From Blastococcus mobilis (GTDB taxonomy: Bacteria; Actinomycetota; Actinomycetes; Mycobacteriales; Geodermatophilaceae), in contig NZ_FZNO01000023.1 in assembly GCF_900188025.1 (NCBI RefSeq), positions 1 through 64,000 on the forward strand: a DNA stretch of 64,000 nt, given 5' to 3'. Shown here piece after piece: positions 46,330-54,685 of this stretch; within the stretch, counting starts at the first letter, position 1; each line of letters starts with the position of its first letter. The notes under the pieces were generated by a model. It was not told the DNA's origin. It did not search any database and saw nothing but the letters and a program-made list of their open reading frames with translations. The position numbers and the translations under genes were made by a program.

Positions 46330-47328
46330 GTGGACGACCACGAAACCGCCGGCGGCGAACCGGCCGGACCGGTACCCACCTCGCCGACCGGACGGGTGCC
46401 GGAGTGGGTGCTCCACGAGGCGGCCGGCCGACCGGTGCAGTCGGTCCCCTGGCGCTCGGACAGGGCGGGGCCCGCACGGCGCCGCGGCCGCACCGTGCTG
46501 CGTGCGCTGGTCGTCGTCCCGCTGGTGATCCTCCTGAGCCTCGGCGCCGCCGTGCTGGTGGGTCCCAGCTCCTGGCCGTGGAGGCCGGTGGCGCCCGAGG
46601 CCGCACCGCCGGCGGCACCCTCGGTCACCCCGCCGACGCTCACCACACCCCCGGACCGGCCGACCGCGGGCCGCGAGGCGGCCCGCAAGCCGCTCGGTCG
46701 GCCCCTCCCGGCGCCACCTGAGGGAGGCGCGCACGCCTTCATCGCACTGCAGGCCGACGGTGTCACGCCGGTCGCCTACGACCCCTGCCGCCCGGTGTAC
46801 TACGTCATCCGCCCCGACAACGCCCCCGCAGGTGGGGATCAGGCCGTGCACGAGGCGTTCGCGCGACTCTCGGAGGTGACCGGTCTGCAGTTCCGCTACG
46901 ACGGGGTCAGTGACGAGTCCACGACCCTCGACCGGCCCATCTTCCAGCCCGAGCGGTACGGGGACCGGTGGGCGCCGGTGCTGGTCGCCTGGGAGAGCGA
47001 GGAGCAGAACCCGGCGCTGGCCGGTGACACGGTCGGTCAGGCCGGCAGCGTGGCCGTCTCGCTCGGCGACGGGCCGCGGGTCTTCGTCACGGGAACGGTC
47101 TCCCTGGATGCCGGCCGGATGCCGGAGATCCTGGCCATGCGGGACGGCGCCGCCACCGCGCGCGCGATCATCCTGCACGAGATCGGCCACCTGGTCGGCC
47201 TTGCGCACGTCGACGACGGGGAGCAGCTCATGTACCCGGAGGCGCGGCGGGAGGTTCCCGACTTCGCGCCCGGCGACCTGACCGGCCTGGCCGTCCTGGG
47301 CGACGGGCCCTGCGTGCCGGAGCTCTGA
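46330..47328 (+). CDS. Membrane-anchored matrixin-like zinc protease
   Basis: A 332-residue predicted type II membrane protein. A basic segment is followed by one helix (about 60-80, LRALVVVPLVILLSLGAAVLV), then a Pro-rich stalk and an extracytoplasmic domain. The zinc site HEIGHLVGLAH fits HExxHxxGxxH of metzincins, and the Met in EQLMYPE may form the Met-turn. The domain opens with VAYDPCRPVYYVIRPDNAPAGG, as in secreted matrixin-like proteins of actinobacteria. Target unknown. The GTG at 46330 lies 6 nt after GACAAT, again a leaderless pattern. Confidence 0.82.
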   Translation: MDDHETAGGEPAGPVPTSPTGRVPEWVLHEAAGRPVQSVPWRSDRAGPARRRGRTVLRALVVVPLVILLSLGAAVLVGPSSWPWRPVAPEAAPPAAPSVTPPTLTTPPDRPTAGREAARKPLGRPLPAPPEGGAHAFIALQADGVTPVAYDPCRPVYYVIRPDNAPAGGDQAVHEAFARLSEVTGLQFRYDGVSDESTTLDRPIFQPERYGDRWAPVLVAWESEEQNPALAGDTVGQAGSVAVSLGDGPRVFVTGTVSLDAGRMPEILAMRDGAATARAIILHEIGHLVGLAHVDDGEQLMYPEARREVPDFAPGDLTGLAVLGDGPCVPEL

Positions 47329-47335
47329 CCGGCGG

Positions 47336-48622
47336 TCAGTGCTGCCCGGCCGTGCGGAGGTAGGCGATGGCGGCCAGCAGGTAGCCGACGGCGACCCCCA
47401 CCGGCACCGCCGAGGAGACGCCCGACTCCGGCAGGATGGCGGCCCCCACCCCGAGCGCGAGCACGAACGTCATGTTGAAGAGCGTGTCGTAGACCGAGAA
47501 GACCCGTCCGCGGTAGTCGTCCTGGACCGTCTCCTGCAGTGTGCTGTCCACGCAGATCTTGACCGCCTGGGCCACGAACCCCAGCAGCAGCCCGGCCAGG
47601 ACGACGGTGACGGGTGAGAGCCACGGACCGAGTGCCGCCTGGACCACCCCGCCACCGGTGAGCAGGAGCGGGATCCACTGCGTGGTCCCCAGGCGCCGCA
47701 CGGCGGGAGGCGTGACGACGGCGGCGAGGAGCGTGCCCAGGGCGGCGGCGGCCACGACCTGCCCCAGTCCGAGGATCCCGCCCGGGAACAGCCCACCCTT
47801 TTCCTCGAAGGTGTTGCGGTAGAGCAGCAACGTCATGAGCGTGAAGACGCCGTAGTAGAGCCGGTGCAGGCCGATCGCCAGGAGTGCGGCGGCCGCCGGG
47901 GGCCGGGCGGCGACGTGCCGCGTTCCGGCGACCATGCCCAGGAGCGTGTCCCGGATCGAGTCGCCCGCCGACATCGGGACGGAGCCGGCCACGTGGTCCG
48001 GCCCCAGATGGGTCCGGGAGAACCTGCCGACGACGGCCGCGGCGCCCAGGTAGGGGACCGCCGCCGCAAGGGCCATCGCGGCGTAGCCGGCGTTCCCCGA
48101 GCCGATCCCCTCCAGCACCAGGACGGCGACGGTCCCACCGGCGACCGTGGACACTCCTCCCGACGTCGTCGACAGGGCGTTGGCCGGGACGAGGGACGCC
48201 TCCTCGGTGGTGTGCGGGAGACCCACGGACAGCGCGGAGAGGACGAACCGGTTGACCGAGAACACCGCCAGCCCGGCCGTGTAGAAAGCGGCCCCCTCCA
48301 CGCCGCCGAGGATCAGAGCCGCGACGACGGCCACCAGTCCCGCCCGCACCACGTTGGCGCGCAGCAGCACCTGCCGGCGACTCCACCGGTCCAGCCAGAC
48401 GCCGGCGAACGGCCCGACGAGGGAGTAGGGCAGCAGGAGCACGGCGAAGCCGGCGGCGATGTCGACCGGGTCCGCGGCCCGCTGCGGGTTGAACAGCACG
48501 GTGCCGGCCAGCGCGGCCTGGAACACGCCGTCCCCGAACTGGCCGAGCAGGCGCGTTCCCAGCAGCCGGCGGAAGTCGCCGCGGCGCAGTACGTGGGCGA
48601 CAGGCGTCCCGACCTCCGGCAC
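47336..48622 (-). CDS. MFS transporter
   Basis: A 428-residue major-facilitator permease with about 12 helices. FAGVWLDRWSRRQVLLRANVVRAGLVA is the loop 2-3 signature region, and DDYRGRVFSVYDTLFNMTFVLALG lies in the C-half. Closest in style to the MFS_3 group of enterobactin or macrolide exporters; substrate unknown. It converges with the protease gene, the stops being 7 bp apart. The GTG lies 6 nt after TAGGGT, a leaderless arrangement, and its promoter faces away from the yqgE promoter. Confidence 0.9.
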   Translation of the reverse strand: MPEVGTPVAHVLRRGDFRRLLGTRLLGQFGDGVFQAALAGTVLFNPQRAADPVDIAAGFAVLLLPYSLVGPFAGVWLDRWSRRQVLLRANVVRAGLVAVVAALILGGVEGAAFYTAGLAVFSVNRFVLSALSVGLPHTTEEASLVPANALSTTSGGVSTVAGGTVAVLVLEGIGSGNAGYAAMALAAAVPYLGAAAVVGRFSRTHLGPDHVAGSVPMSAGDSIRDTLLGMVAGTRHVAARPPAAAALLAIGLHRLYYGVFTLMTLLLYRNTFEEKGGLFPGGILGLGQVVAAAALGTLLAAVVTPPAVRRLGTTQWIPLLLTGGGVVQAALGPWLSPVTVVLAGLLLGFVAQAVKICVDSTLQETVQDDYRGRVFSVYDTLFNMTFVLALGVGAAILPESGVSSAVPVGVAVGYLLAAIAYLRTAGQH

Positions 48623-48734
48623 GCGGCCACCCTACGGTCCGCGGACCGCCACACCGCTCGGCTCCGACCAGCCGGTTGTCGAAGGGGTGGAGGGATGTCC
48701 CTCCGGTGCGCGTCGGTGGGGCACACTGGTCGGG

Positions 48735-49403
48735 ATGACCCCGGCGCCCTCGTCACCCGACCCCGAGTCCGGTCCGCCAGCGCGGCCCGCGACCGGTCGC
48801 AGGCGCGCCCCCGCGGTTCCTGCCCTGGCCATCGGCTCCCTCGACGACGTCCGTCCGGGGGCCCTGCTGGTGGCCATGCCGGCACTCAGCGATCCCACGT
48901 TCGCGGGCACGGTGATCTACGTCCTCGACCACTCCGACACCGGAACACTCGGCGTCGTCCTCGGCCGCCCCAGCCAGGTCGAGATCCGCGACGTGCTGCC
49001 CGGCTGGTGCGACGTCGCCGTCGACCCCGGGGTCTTCCACGTGGGCGGGCCCTGCGAGACCGACACGGCACTGTGCCTCGCCGTCTCCCCCGGCGCCGTC
49101 GCGACGGGGGACAGCCCGTTGCGCCGCGTCGCCGGTGACGTCTACCTGGTGGATCTGGACAGCGACCCGGCGGACCTGGCCGAGGAGCTGAACGGGTTGC
49201 GGGTCTTCGCCGGGTACGCCGGCTGGTCCCCCGGCCAGCTCGCGGGGGAGATCGCCGAGGGGGCGTGGGCCTGTGTGCCCGGCCGGCCGGGTGACGTGCT
49301 GAGCCCGGCGTCGGGGCCCGATCTCTGGCGTCAGGTGATGGGCCGGCAGACCGGCCGGCTGGCCGTGCTCTCCACCGCCACAGCGGACCCATCCGTCAAC
49401 TGA
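48735..49403 (+). CDS. YqgE/AlgH family protein (UPF0301, DUF179)
   Basis: A 222-residue cytoplasmic protein. After a Pro-rich ~35-residue start, the DUF179 fold is complete: VRPGALLVAMPALSDPTFAGTVIYVLDHSDTGTLGVVLGRPS, VFHVGGPCETDTALCL, and LRVFAGYAGWSPGQLAGEIAEGAW. Function is not settled; AlgH was linked to alginate regulation in Pseudomonas. In actinobacteria it lies near the origin (Rv0038). The ATG is 7 nt after CACACT, so probably leaderless. A canonical terminator follows 40 bp after its stop. Confidence 0.9.
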   Translation: MTPAPSSPDPESGPPARPATGRRRAPAVPALAIGSLDDVRPGALLVAMPALSDPTFAGTVIYVLDHSDTGTLGVVLGRPSQVEIRDVLPGWCDVAVDPGVFHVGGPCETDTALCLAVSPGAVATGDSPLRRVAGDVYLVDLDSDPADLAEELNGLRVFAGYAGWSPGQLAGEIAEGAWACVPGRPGDVLSPASGPDLWRQVMGRQTGRLAVLSTATADPSVN

Positions 49404-49442
49404 GGGGTGCCGTGATCGCCCCGATCTGGTAGGAAGGACTCG

Positions 49443-49481
49443 GGAGAGGGCGGTCTGGGGAAGAGGCCGCCCTCTCCTTTT
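49443..49481 (+). terminator. Intrinsic terminator after yqgE
   Basis: 11-bp stem GGAGAGGGCGG (49443-49453) with CCGCCCTCTCC (49467-49477), a 13-nt loop and a TTTT tract at 49478-49481. It is the only clear stem-plus-T-run terminator I found in the window. Confidence 0.9.
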
Positions 49482-49507
49482 ACGTCTGCGTCCCCGTCCC
49501 GGGCGGC

Positions 49508-49562
49508 GGCCCCTCCGCGGGCTCCCGCCGCGAGCTTGCCGACGGTGGGGGCAGGGTCCTCC
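49508..49562 (-). repeat. Hairpin repeat family 1, copy J (after lipoprotein)
   Basis: Minus strand: stop codon, GGGAGGACCCTGCCCCCACC, then GTCGGCAAGCTCGCGGCGGG. The core is recognisable but the distal outer arm is degraded (CCGCGGAGGGGCC). Confidence 0.65.
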
Positions 49563-49563
49563 C

Positions 49564-50337
49564 TCAGATCCCCAGCGAGGCCGCCACGTCGGCGTGCTGG
49601 GCCGCGTCGGCGGTCTCCTCGTCGGCCGGTAGGTCGATCCTGCGGGTGCCGTGCTCGGACAGGGTGATCGTGACGTCGAACTCGGTGTCGGCGAGCGTCG
49701 TCACGAACTGGGTCAGCAGGTCGTCCGCAGCGGCCACGGCGACGATCTGGCCGTCGGGCAGTCCGAACAGGGTGGCCAGGCGGCTGTCGATGGAGCGCTG
49801 GCCCTGCCAGGTGTAGTCGCGGTCGAGAAAGGCGCGCGGGTCGTCGGCCGTGTGCGCCGACAGGTTCAGGACCACCTCGATGAGGACGTCGACCAGCACC
49901 GGTGTCCCGTCCTCCGTGCCGGTGCTCACCGGACGGCGCAGATAGGCCGCCTGCGGGGCGCCGCCCTCCGCGAGGGCGTCGGTCAGGCCGGCGACGTCAC
50001 CGACCCAGACGTCCTCCGACGTGAAGAAGAGGGTGCGGGTGTCCTCCGGGCGCCCGTCAGCGAAGCTGGTCACCGCCTGCGCCCGGCCGACGTCCTTCCG
50101 GAAGTCCACCGAGCCGGTCAGGGTGAGCAGCCGGTCCTCGCCGTACGGGGCGGTCACGACGAAGTCGGCACCGCCGCGCTGCTCGTTGCGCTGCAGGAGG
50201 GCGGCCAGTGCCGCCGCCTCTTCCTCGGTGACCGGGTCGCCGGCCTTCCGCTCGGCGTGGCCGCCGGTGGTGCATCCGGTGAGCAGCGCCAGCGTCAGCC
50301 CCAGCGTGAGGGGCAGGAGTCGGGCGCGGGACGGCAT
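49564..50337 (-). CDS. LppX/LprG-type lipoprotein
   Basis: A 257-residue lipoprotein. The signal peptide ends in the lipobox LLTGC (Cys22), followed by a flexible acidic stretch. The mature domain resembles the LppX_LprAFG fold of mycobacteria that carries hydrophobic lipids: DFVVTAPYGEDRLLTLTGSVDFRKDVGRAQ, TRTLFFTSEDVWVG, and FDVTITLSEHGTRRIDLPAD. The fold call rests on overall pattern, so it is moderate. The ATG at 50337 lies 7 nt after TACGCT, a leaderless arrangement. Confidence 0.8.
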   Translation of the reverse strand: MPSRARLLPLTLGLTLALLTGCTTGGHAERKAGDPVTEEEAAALAALLQRNEQRGGADFVVTAPYGEDRLLTLTGSVDFRKDVGRAQAVTSFADGRPEDTRTLFFTSEDVWVGDVAGLTDALAEGGAPQAAYLRRPVSTGTEDGTPVLVDVLIEVVLNLSAHTADDPRAFLDRDYTWQGQRSIDSRLATLFGLPDGQIVAVAAADDLLTQFVTTLADTEFDVTITLSEHGTRRIDLPADEETADAAQHADVAASLGI

Positions 50338-50390
50338 GCGGTGCAGCGTATGCAGCAGCGGGCCGATCCCCCGGTACGACGCGACAGCGA

Positions 50391-50450
50391 AAGGACCGCC
50401 CTGCCCCCCACCACTCGCAGGCTCGCGGCGGGGCCCTGCAGGGCGGCCGC
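50391..50450 (+). repeat. Hairpin repeat family 1, copy K
   Basis: Outer arms CCGCCCTGC (50396-50404) and GCAGGGCGG (50438-50446) pair over 9 bp around the core CACCACTCGCAGGCTCGCGG. A further partial copy (GTCCTCCTGC preceded by GGTGGGGGGAGAGGG) runs to the IS boundary. Before insertion these would have directly followed the ino1 stop. Confidence 0.85.
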
Positions 50451-50497
50451 TGACGATGGTGGGGGGAGAGGGGTCCTCCTGCTAGTGGTCCTGCCTG

Positions 50498-50848
50498 TTA
50501 GTTCGTCGGCGTATCCGGCAGCCAGGCGGTCGGGTCGTTGAGATAGAGGCCGCAGGCGCAGTCCAGGGCCTCCTGGGGGGTGCCGGCGGTGTCTCCGCTG
50601 GGTAGGTAGCTGTCCTGGTAGTCGTCGTGGCTGGCTCGGTAGAGGGCGAAGCCCCAGCGGCTGGCCGACCCGGAGTAGCGCAGCCGGAACAGCGGCAGCA
50701 CCTCACCGTCGGGCAGGCGGCCGTCGACGTAGGCGAACTGGCCGCGGAAGCGGACCTCGACCTTGGCCAGCGCCGGCCAGCGTTCCCGGGCGTGGGCGTT
50801 GAGCCGCTGGCCGAGACTGGTCTTGGTGGAGGTCGGCGGGGTCGGCAT
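50498..50848 (-). CDS. Small protein carried by the IS630-type element
   Basis: A 116-residue protein of unknown function. The sequence has a compact beta-rich look: LAKVEVRFRGQFAYVDGRLPDGEVLPLFRLRYSGSASRWGFALYRASHDDYQDSYLPSG, then ALDCACGLYLND. Its stop codon is read from inside the left inverted repeat and it begins 18 bp after the transposase, so it is part of the element. I recall similar proteins beside IS630 transposases in actinobacteria. A helper or regulatory role is only a guess. Confidence 0.8.
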   Translation of the reverse strand: MPTPPTSTKTSLGQRLNAHARERWPALAKVEVRFRGQFAYVDGRLPDGEVLPLFRLRYSGSASRWGFALYRASHDDYQDSYLPSGDTAGTPQEALDCACGLYLNDPTAWLPDTPTN

Positions 50849-50866
50849 TCGTCGATCCTGCCGCGT

Positions 50867-52021
50867 TCAGGCCGCCAGCGCGGAGGTGTCGGCGGGCCGG
50901 TGAGCGTCGATGCGGCGCAGCAGGTCGGCCAGCTCGCGTCGGCCGAAGCGCCAGTCGAACGGGGTGGCGGTGGCGTTGAACCGGGGCTCGAAGGCGGTCA
51001 GCCGTTCGGCCAGCGCGTCGAGGTCGGCGAAGTCGGCCGGTCGCAGCACCTTGCGCCCGATGATGGAGAAGACGATTTCGATCTGGTTCAGCCAGGAGGC
51101 GTGCACCGGCAGGTGCACCAGGCAGGCGGTCGGCCAGGCCGCGCGCATCCGCTCAACCGAGCGTGCGCCGTTGTGCGACGAGCCGTTGTCCACGATCCAG
51201 AACACCCGCGCCGCCGAGGCGTAGGGCTCGGTGGTCATCACCTTCTCCACCAGCTGCCCGAACGGGGCGATGCCGGTGGTCGGCGCGATGGTGCCGAGCA
51301 GCTGGGCGCGGTGGACGTCGTAGGCGCCGAAGTAGGCCAGCGTGCCACCGCGGCGGTACTCGAACTCCACCCGCCGGGTACGTCCCGGGCCGGGCGGCAG
51401 CTCCGGATGGCGGCGGCGCAGGGCCTGCAGCTGGGACTTCTCGTCGGCGCTGATCACGTATTCGTCGTCGCCGAGCTCGACGCCGTGCCAGATCCGGGCG
51501 TAGAGGTCGAGCACCCGGGCGGCCTTGGCCGCGAAGTCCGGATCGCGGGGGAAGATCCAGGAGCGGTGCTGCCAGGGCTTGATCGCGTCGTCGTGCAGCC
51601 AGCGGCGGACCGTGGACGCCGACACCGACACCGTCAGTCCCTCGGCCACCGCCTGGGCGGCCAACTCCGCCGAGCTCCACCGCGACAACGGCACGTCCCG
51701 CGCCTCGGGCGGCTCGCAGGCCATCGCCTTGACCTCGGCGACCACCGGCGCCGGAAACGATCGTGGCCGGCCCGAACGCGACCGGTCGGCCAGCCCGTCC
51801 AGACCTGCCTCGGTGAACCGCTGGCGCCACCGGCTGACCACCCCGACATGCACGTCCAGCCGCGCGGCGATCGCGCTGTTGGACTCGCCATCGGCGGCCA
51901 GCAACACAATCTTGGCCCGGACCACCTCGGCGAAGGGCGCGGTGTAGGTACGGGCACGCGCCTCGAGCACCGCCCGATCCGCCCCGGACAACACGATCAC
52001 GAACGGGGACTGACGGGTCAT
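50867..52021 (-). CDS. IS630-family DDE transposase
   Basis: A 384-residue, apparently intact transposase. Helix-turn-helix DNA-binding regions occupy about 25-125 (SAIAARLDVHVGVVSRWRQRF, then ASTVRRWLHDDAI). The DDE catalytic triad is in place: Asp in ISADEKSQLQAL, Asp in FWIVDNGSSHNGA, and Glu in SWLNQIEIVFSIIGRKVL. Arrangement and spacing fit IS630. No frameshift is seen, so a single protein is produced, and the element may still be active. Confidence 0.95.
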   Translation of the reverse strand: MTRQSPFVIVLSGADRAVLEARARTYTAPFAEVVRAKIVLLAADGESNSAIAARLDVHVGVVSRWRQRFTEAGLDGLADRSRSGRPRSFPAPVVAEVKAMACEPPEARDVPLSRWSSAELAAQAVAEGLTVSVSASTVRRWLHDDAIKPWQHRSWIFPRDPDFAAKAARVLDLYARIWHGVELGDDEYVISADEKSQLQALRRRHPELPPGPGRTRRVEFEYRRGGTLAYFGAYDVHRAQLLGTIAPTTGIAPFGQLVEKVMTTEPYASAARVFWIVDNGSSHNGARSVERMRAAWPTACLVHLPVHASWLNQIEIVFSIIGRKVLRPADFADLDALAERLTAFEPRFNATATPFDWRFGRRELADLLRRIDAHRPADTSALAA

Positions 52022-52125
52022 CGCAAACCAGGCCTCCGCGCAGGCACAGCAAGATCACGGAGGCTCGGCGCTTCCCCTCGCCGAGACGAACTCAACTTAC
52101 GACGCTGTACTTACGGGCGCGACCA

Positions 52126-53205
52126 CTAGCGCTCGACGTCACCCCTGATGAACGCCTCGACGGCGTCGCGGGCCTCGCTGTCGTCGTACTGCACCGGCGG
52201 GCTCTTCATGAAGTACGACGACGCAGACAGGATCGGGCCGCCGATGCCGCGGTCCTTGGCGATCTTCGCGGCGCGGACGGCGTCGATGATGATCCCGGCC
52301 GAGTTCGGGGAGTCCCAGACCTCGAGCTTGTACTCCAGGCTCAGCGGGACGTCGCCGAACGCGCGCCCCTCGAGACGGACGTAGGCCCACTTGCGGTCCG
52401 AGAGCCAGGGCACGTGGTCCGAAGGGCCGATGTGCACGTTGCCCACGCCCATGTCGCGGTCGACCTGGCTGGTGACCGACTGGGTCTTCGAGATCTTCTT
52501 GGACTCCAGGCGCTCGCGCTCGAGCATGTTCTTGAAGTCCATGTTGCCGCCCACGTTGAGCTGCATCGTCCGGTCCAGCTGGACGCCGCGGTCCTCGAAG
52601 AGCTTGGCCAGCACGCGGTGGGTGATGGTTGCGCCCACCTGGCTCTTGATGTCGTCACCGACGATCGGCACCCCGGCGGCGGTGAACTTGTCCGCCCACT
52701 CCTTGGTGCCGGCGATGAAGACCGGCAGCGCGTTGACGAACGCGACACCGGCGTCGATGGCGGCCTGGGCGTAGAACTCCGCGGCGTGCTGGGAGCCGAC
52801 GGGGAGGTAGCAGACGAGGACGTCGGCGCCGGACTCCCGCAGCGCCGCGACCATGTCGACGGGCTGCTCGTCGGACTCCTCGACCATCTCGCGGTAGTAC
52901 TTCCCGAGACCGTCGAGGGTGGTGCCGCGCTGGACGGTGACCCCGAGCGGCGGGACGTCGCAGATCTTGATCGTGTTGTTCTCGCTGGCGACGATGGCCT
53001 CGGAGAGGTCACGGCCGACCTTCTTGGCGTCCACGTCGAACGCGGCGACGAACTCGATGTCGGAGACGTGGTACTCGCCGAAGCGGACGTGCATCAGCCC
53101 CGGAACGGAGGTGCTCGCGTCCGCGTCGCGGTAGTAGTGCACGCCCTGCACGAGCGAGGCGGCGCAGTTCCCGACGCCGACGATGGCGACCTTCACTGAT
53201 CCCAT
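52126..53205 (-). CDS. ino1: Inositol-3-phosphate synthase
   Basis: A 359-residue NAD-dependent enzyme converting glucose-6-phosphate to inositol-3-phosphate, the first step to phosphatidylinositol and mycothiol. NAD loop [20 protein letters not shown], then [38 protein letters not shown] and [20 protein letters not shown] are characteristic. It is full-length. The stop codon TAG overlaps the IS630 end, so the coding sequence is unaffected but the old 3' flank is moved 1.6 kb away. AGGAGAG precedes the ATG. padR lies 94 bp upstream on the same strand. Confidence 0.96.
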   Translation of the reverse strand: MGSVKVAIVGVGNCAASLVQGVHYYRDADASTSVPGLMHVRFGEYHVSDIEFVAAFDVDAKKVGRDLSEAIVASENNTIKICDVPPLGVTVQRGTTLDGLGKYYREMVEESDEQPVDMVAALRESGADVLVCYLPVGSQHAAEFYAQAAIDAGVAFVNALPVFIAGTKEWADKFTAAGVPIVGDDIKSQVGATITHRVLAKLFEDRGVQLDRTMQLNVGGNMDFKNMLERERLESKKISKTQSVTSQVDRDMGVGNVHIGPSDHVPWLSDRKWAYVRLEGRAFGDVPLSLEYKLEVWDSPNSAGIIIDAVRAAKIAKDRGIGGPILSASSYFMKSPPVQYDDSEARDAVEAFIRGDVER

Positions 53206-53299
53206 GACTCTCCTTCTCCCTGGACCGGCTGGCCCGTGTACGTGAACCGCGAGCGGTCCGGTGGTGACTGTTGACGGGGCCGGACACCCCGTCGCGTGC

Positions 53300-53917
53300 T
53301 CAGGCGGGGTTCGACCGATCCCCGTCGGGTGGGTCGGGCAGCGCTGCTGCCCCCGAGGTCCCGGACGCCTCACGGCGTTCGGTGTCGATGAGCTCCGAGA
53401 GCCAGCGGACCTCCCGGTCCACCGACTCCAAGCCGTGGCGCTGCAGTTCCAGCGTGTAGTGGTCGAGGCGCTCCCGGGTCCTCGCCAGTGAGGACCGCAG
53501 CCCTTCCCGCTGCTGCTCGACGGTGCGACGGCGGCCCTCGAGGATCCGCAGTCGCACGTCCGAGGCCGTGTGGCGGAAGAAGGCCAGGCGGACGCCGAAG
53601 AGCCCACCGTCGTCGTAGGCCTCCGGGCCGGTCTGGCCCACCAGCTCGTGGAAGCGCTCCTTCCCCTCCGCGGTGATCGTGTAGACCACCTTCCCGCGGC
53701 GGCCGGTGAGCGGCGGTGCGTCGGCCGGCAGCAGCGCGTGCGGGTCGGGCTCATCGGTGGAGATGAGCCCGGCTGCGCGCATCCGCTTGAGCGCGGGGTA
53801 GAGGGAGCCGTAGGAGATGCTCCGCATCCCGCCGAGCACCTCGGCCAGTTGTTTGCGCAGTTCGTAGCCGTGCATCGGGGACCGGTGCAGCAGGCCCAGG
53901 ATGGCGAACTCGAGCAT
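53300..53917 (-). CDS. PadR-family transcriptional regulator
   Basis: A 205-residue repressor. The PadR winged helix is at about 1-90: [45 protein letters not shown], and the wing [15 protein letters not shown]. The C-terminal coiled-coil (Vir_act_alpha_C-like, about 100-190) gives dimerisation. The ATG at 53917 follows GGAGGG; an upstream ATG at 53962 would overlap the operator palindrome. Immediately upstream is a perfect inverted repeat, so it probably represses itself and perhaps ino1 downstream (94 bp) and DUF5318. Position equals Rv0047c. Confidence 0.93.
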   Translation of the reverse strand: MLEFAILGLLHRSPMHGYELRKQLAEVLGGMRSISYGSLYPALKRMRAAGLISTDEPDPHALLPADAPPLTGRRGKVVYTITAEGKERFHELVGQTGPEAYDDGGLFGVRLAFFRHTASDVRLRILEGRRRTVEQQREGLRSSLARTRERLDHYTLELQRHGLESVDREVRWLSELIDTERREASGTSGAAALPDPPDGDRSNPA

Positions 53918-53943
53918 TTCGCCCTCCTGGACCCGTGTCCTCG

Positions 53944-53962
53944 ATGTATCGGGACGATACAT
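53944..53962. promoter_or_regulatory. Palindromic operator upstream of padR
   Basis: ATGTATCG-GGA-CGATACAT, a perfect 8-bp inverted repeat. ATGT/ACAT half-sites are the known PadR-type recognition pattern. It lies 27 bp before the padR start. Confidence 0.8.
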
Positions 53963-54071
53963 TGCGTCGATGGGTCAGCGGAAACCGGCCGCGGCGCGGA
54001 CCCCGTGGGACGGCGGGCCTCCCGCGTCGTGGACAGGCCGCTGGCCGGGCCGAGTGCGTACATTGGCCGCC

Positions 54072-54485
54072 GTGCCCGGACGTCGATCCGTCGTGGACTA
54101 CTCGCTGCAGCGGCGAGCCGTGCTCGCCGACGTGTACGCGGGCCGCACGGGTCTGTTCGAGGTGTGCGACGCCAGCCCCTACCTCTCCCGGGCGGCGAAG
54201 TACCACGGCGAGGTGACCTCGGTCGCTTGCCCGGTCTGCCGCAAGGAACGCCTGACGCTCGTGAACTACGTGTACGGCGACCACCTCGGACCGACGTCCG
54301 GGCAGGCCAAGACCGAGGTCGAGCTCGCACGGATGGACGCCGCGCAGGAGGAGTTCACGGTGTACGCCGTCGAGGTGTGCCGCAGCTGCGGATGGAACCA
54401 CCTCGACTCCTCGTACGTCCTGGGTGCCGAGCCCGTGCCGGGGCAGCAGCCCCGCCGGGGACGGCGTCGGGCCGCCACGGAGTAG
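54072..54485 (+). CDS. DUF5318 zinc-ribbon-like protein
   Basis: A 137-residue protein. The characteristic start [32 protein letters not shown] and two Cys pairs, CPVC and CRSC (about 59 and 104), suggest a zinc ribbon. Function unknown; homologue of Rv0049 in the same position before ponA. The GTG at 54072 lies 7 nt after TACATT, a leaderless start. Ends in an Arg-rich tail. Confidence 0.88.
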   Translation: MPGRRSVVDYSLQRRAVLADVYAGRTGLFEVCDASPYLSRAAKYHGEVTSVACPVCRKERLTLVNYVYGDHLGPTSGQAKTEVELARMDAAQEEFTVYAVEVCRSCGWNHLDSSYVLGAEPVPGQQPRRGRRRAATE

Positions 54486-54685
54486 GCCTCGGCGCCGGGA
54501 GGTCGGCCGTCCCGGCAGCCCCTCCGGTCGCAGCAGTCCCCACCGGGCACCGCTGCGTGGGGTCCTCCCCCGCTCCCACACCTGAAGACGCCACGCTCAC
54601 GGACAACGCTCACGAACAACGCTGCGACCGGTACACCGGCTCGCCGACGAAGACTGAAGACAGACCTGACAGAGAGGGGGTCCTC

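Larger units (their letters stand above)
50485..52126 (-). mobile_element. IS630-family insertion sequence, 1,642 bp
   Basis: Bounded by imperfect inverted repeats: GTGGTCCTGCCTGTTAGTTC at the left end and GTGGTCGCGCCCGTAAGTAC read inward from the right end, 15 of 20 identical. Both ends abut TA dinucleotides (50483-50484 and 52127-52128), the target duplication typical of IS630/Tc1/mariner elements. It carries a transposase and a small accessory gene, both intact. The target TA is part of the ino1 stop codon, which survives because both the IS end and the old flank supply the same next base. Confidence 0.92.

Noticed and set aside
49030-49048. TTCCACGTGGGC resembling parS
   Set aside because: The right half-site is lost (GGGCGG instead of GGAAC), so it is not counted as a ParB site.
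53570-54685. Upstream in-frame extension of the PBP
   Set aside because: Runs antisense through padR and over DUF5318. The PBP N-terminus and ribosome binding site place the start at 54686.
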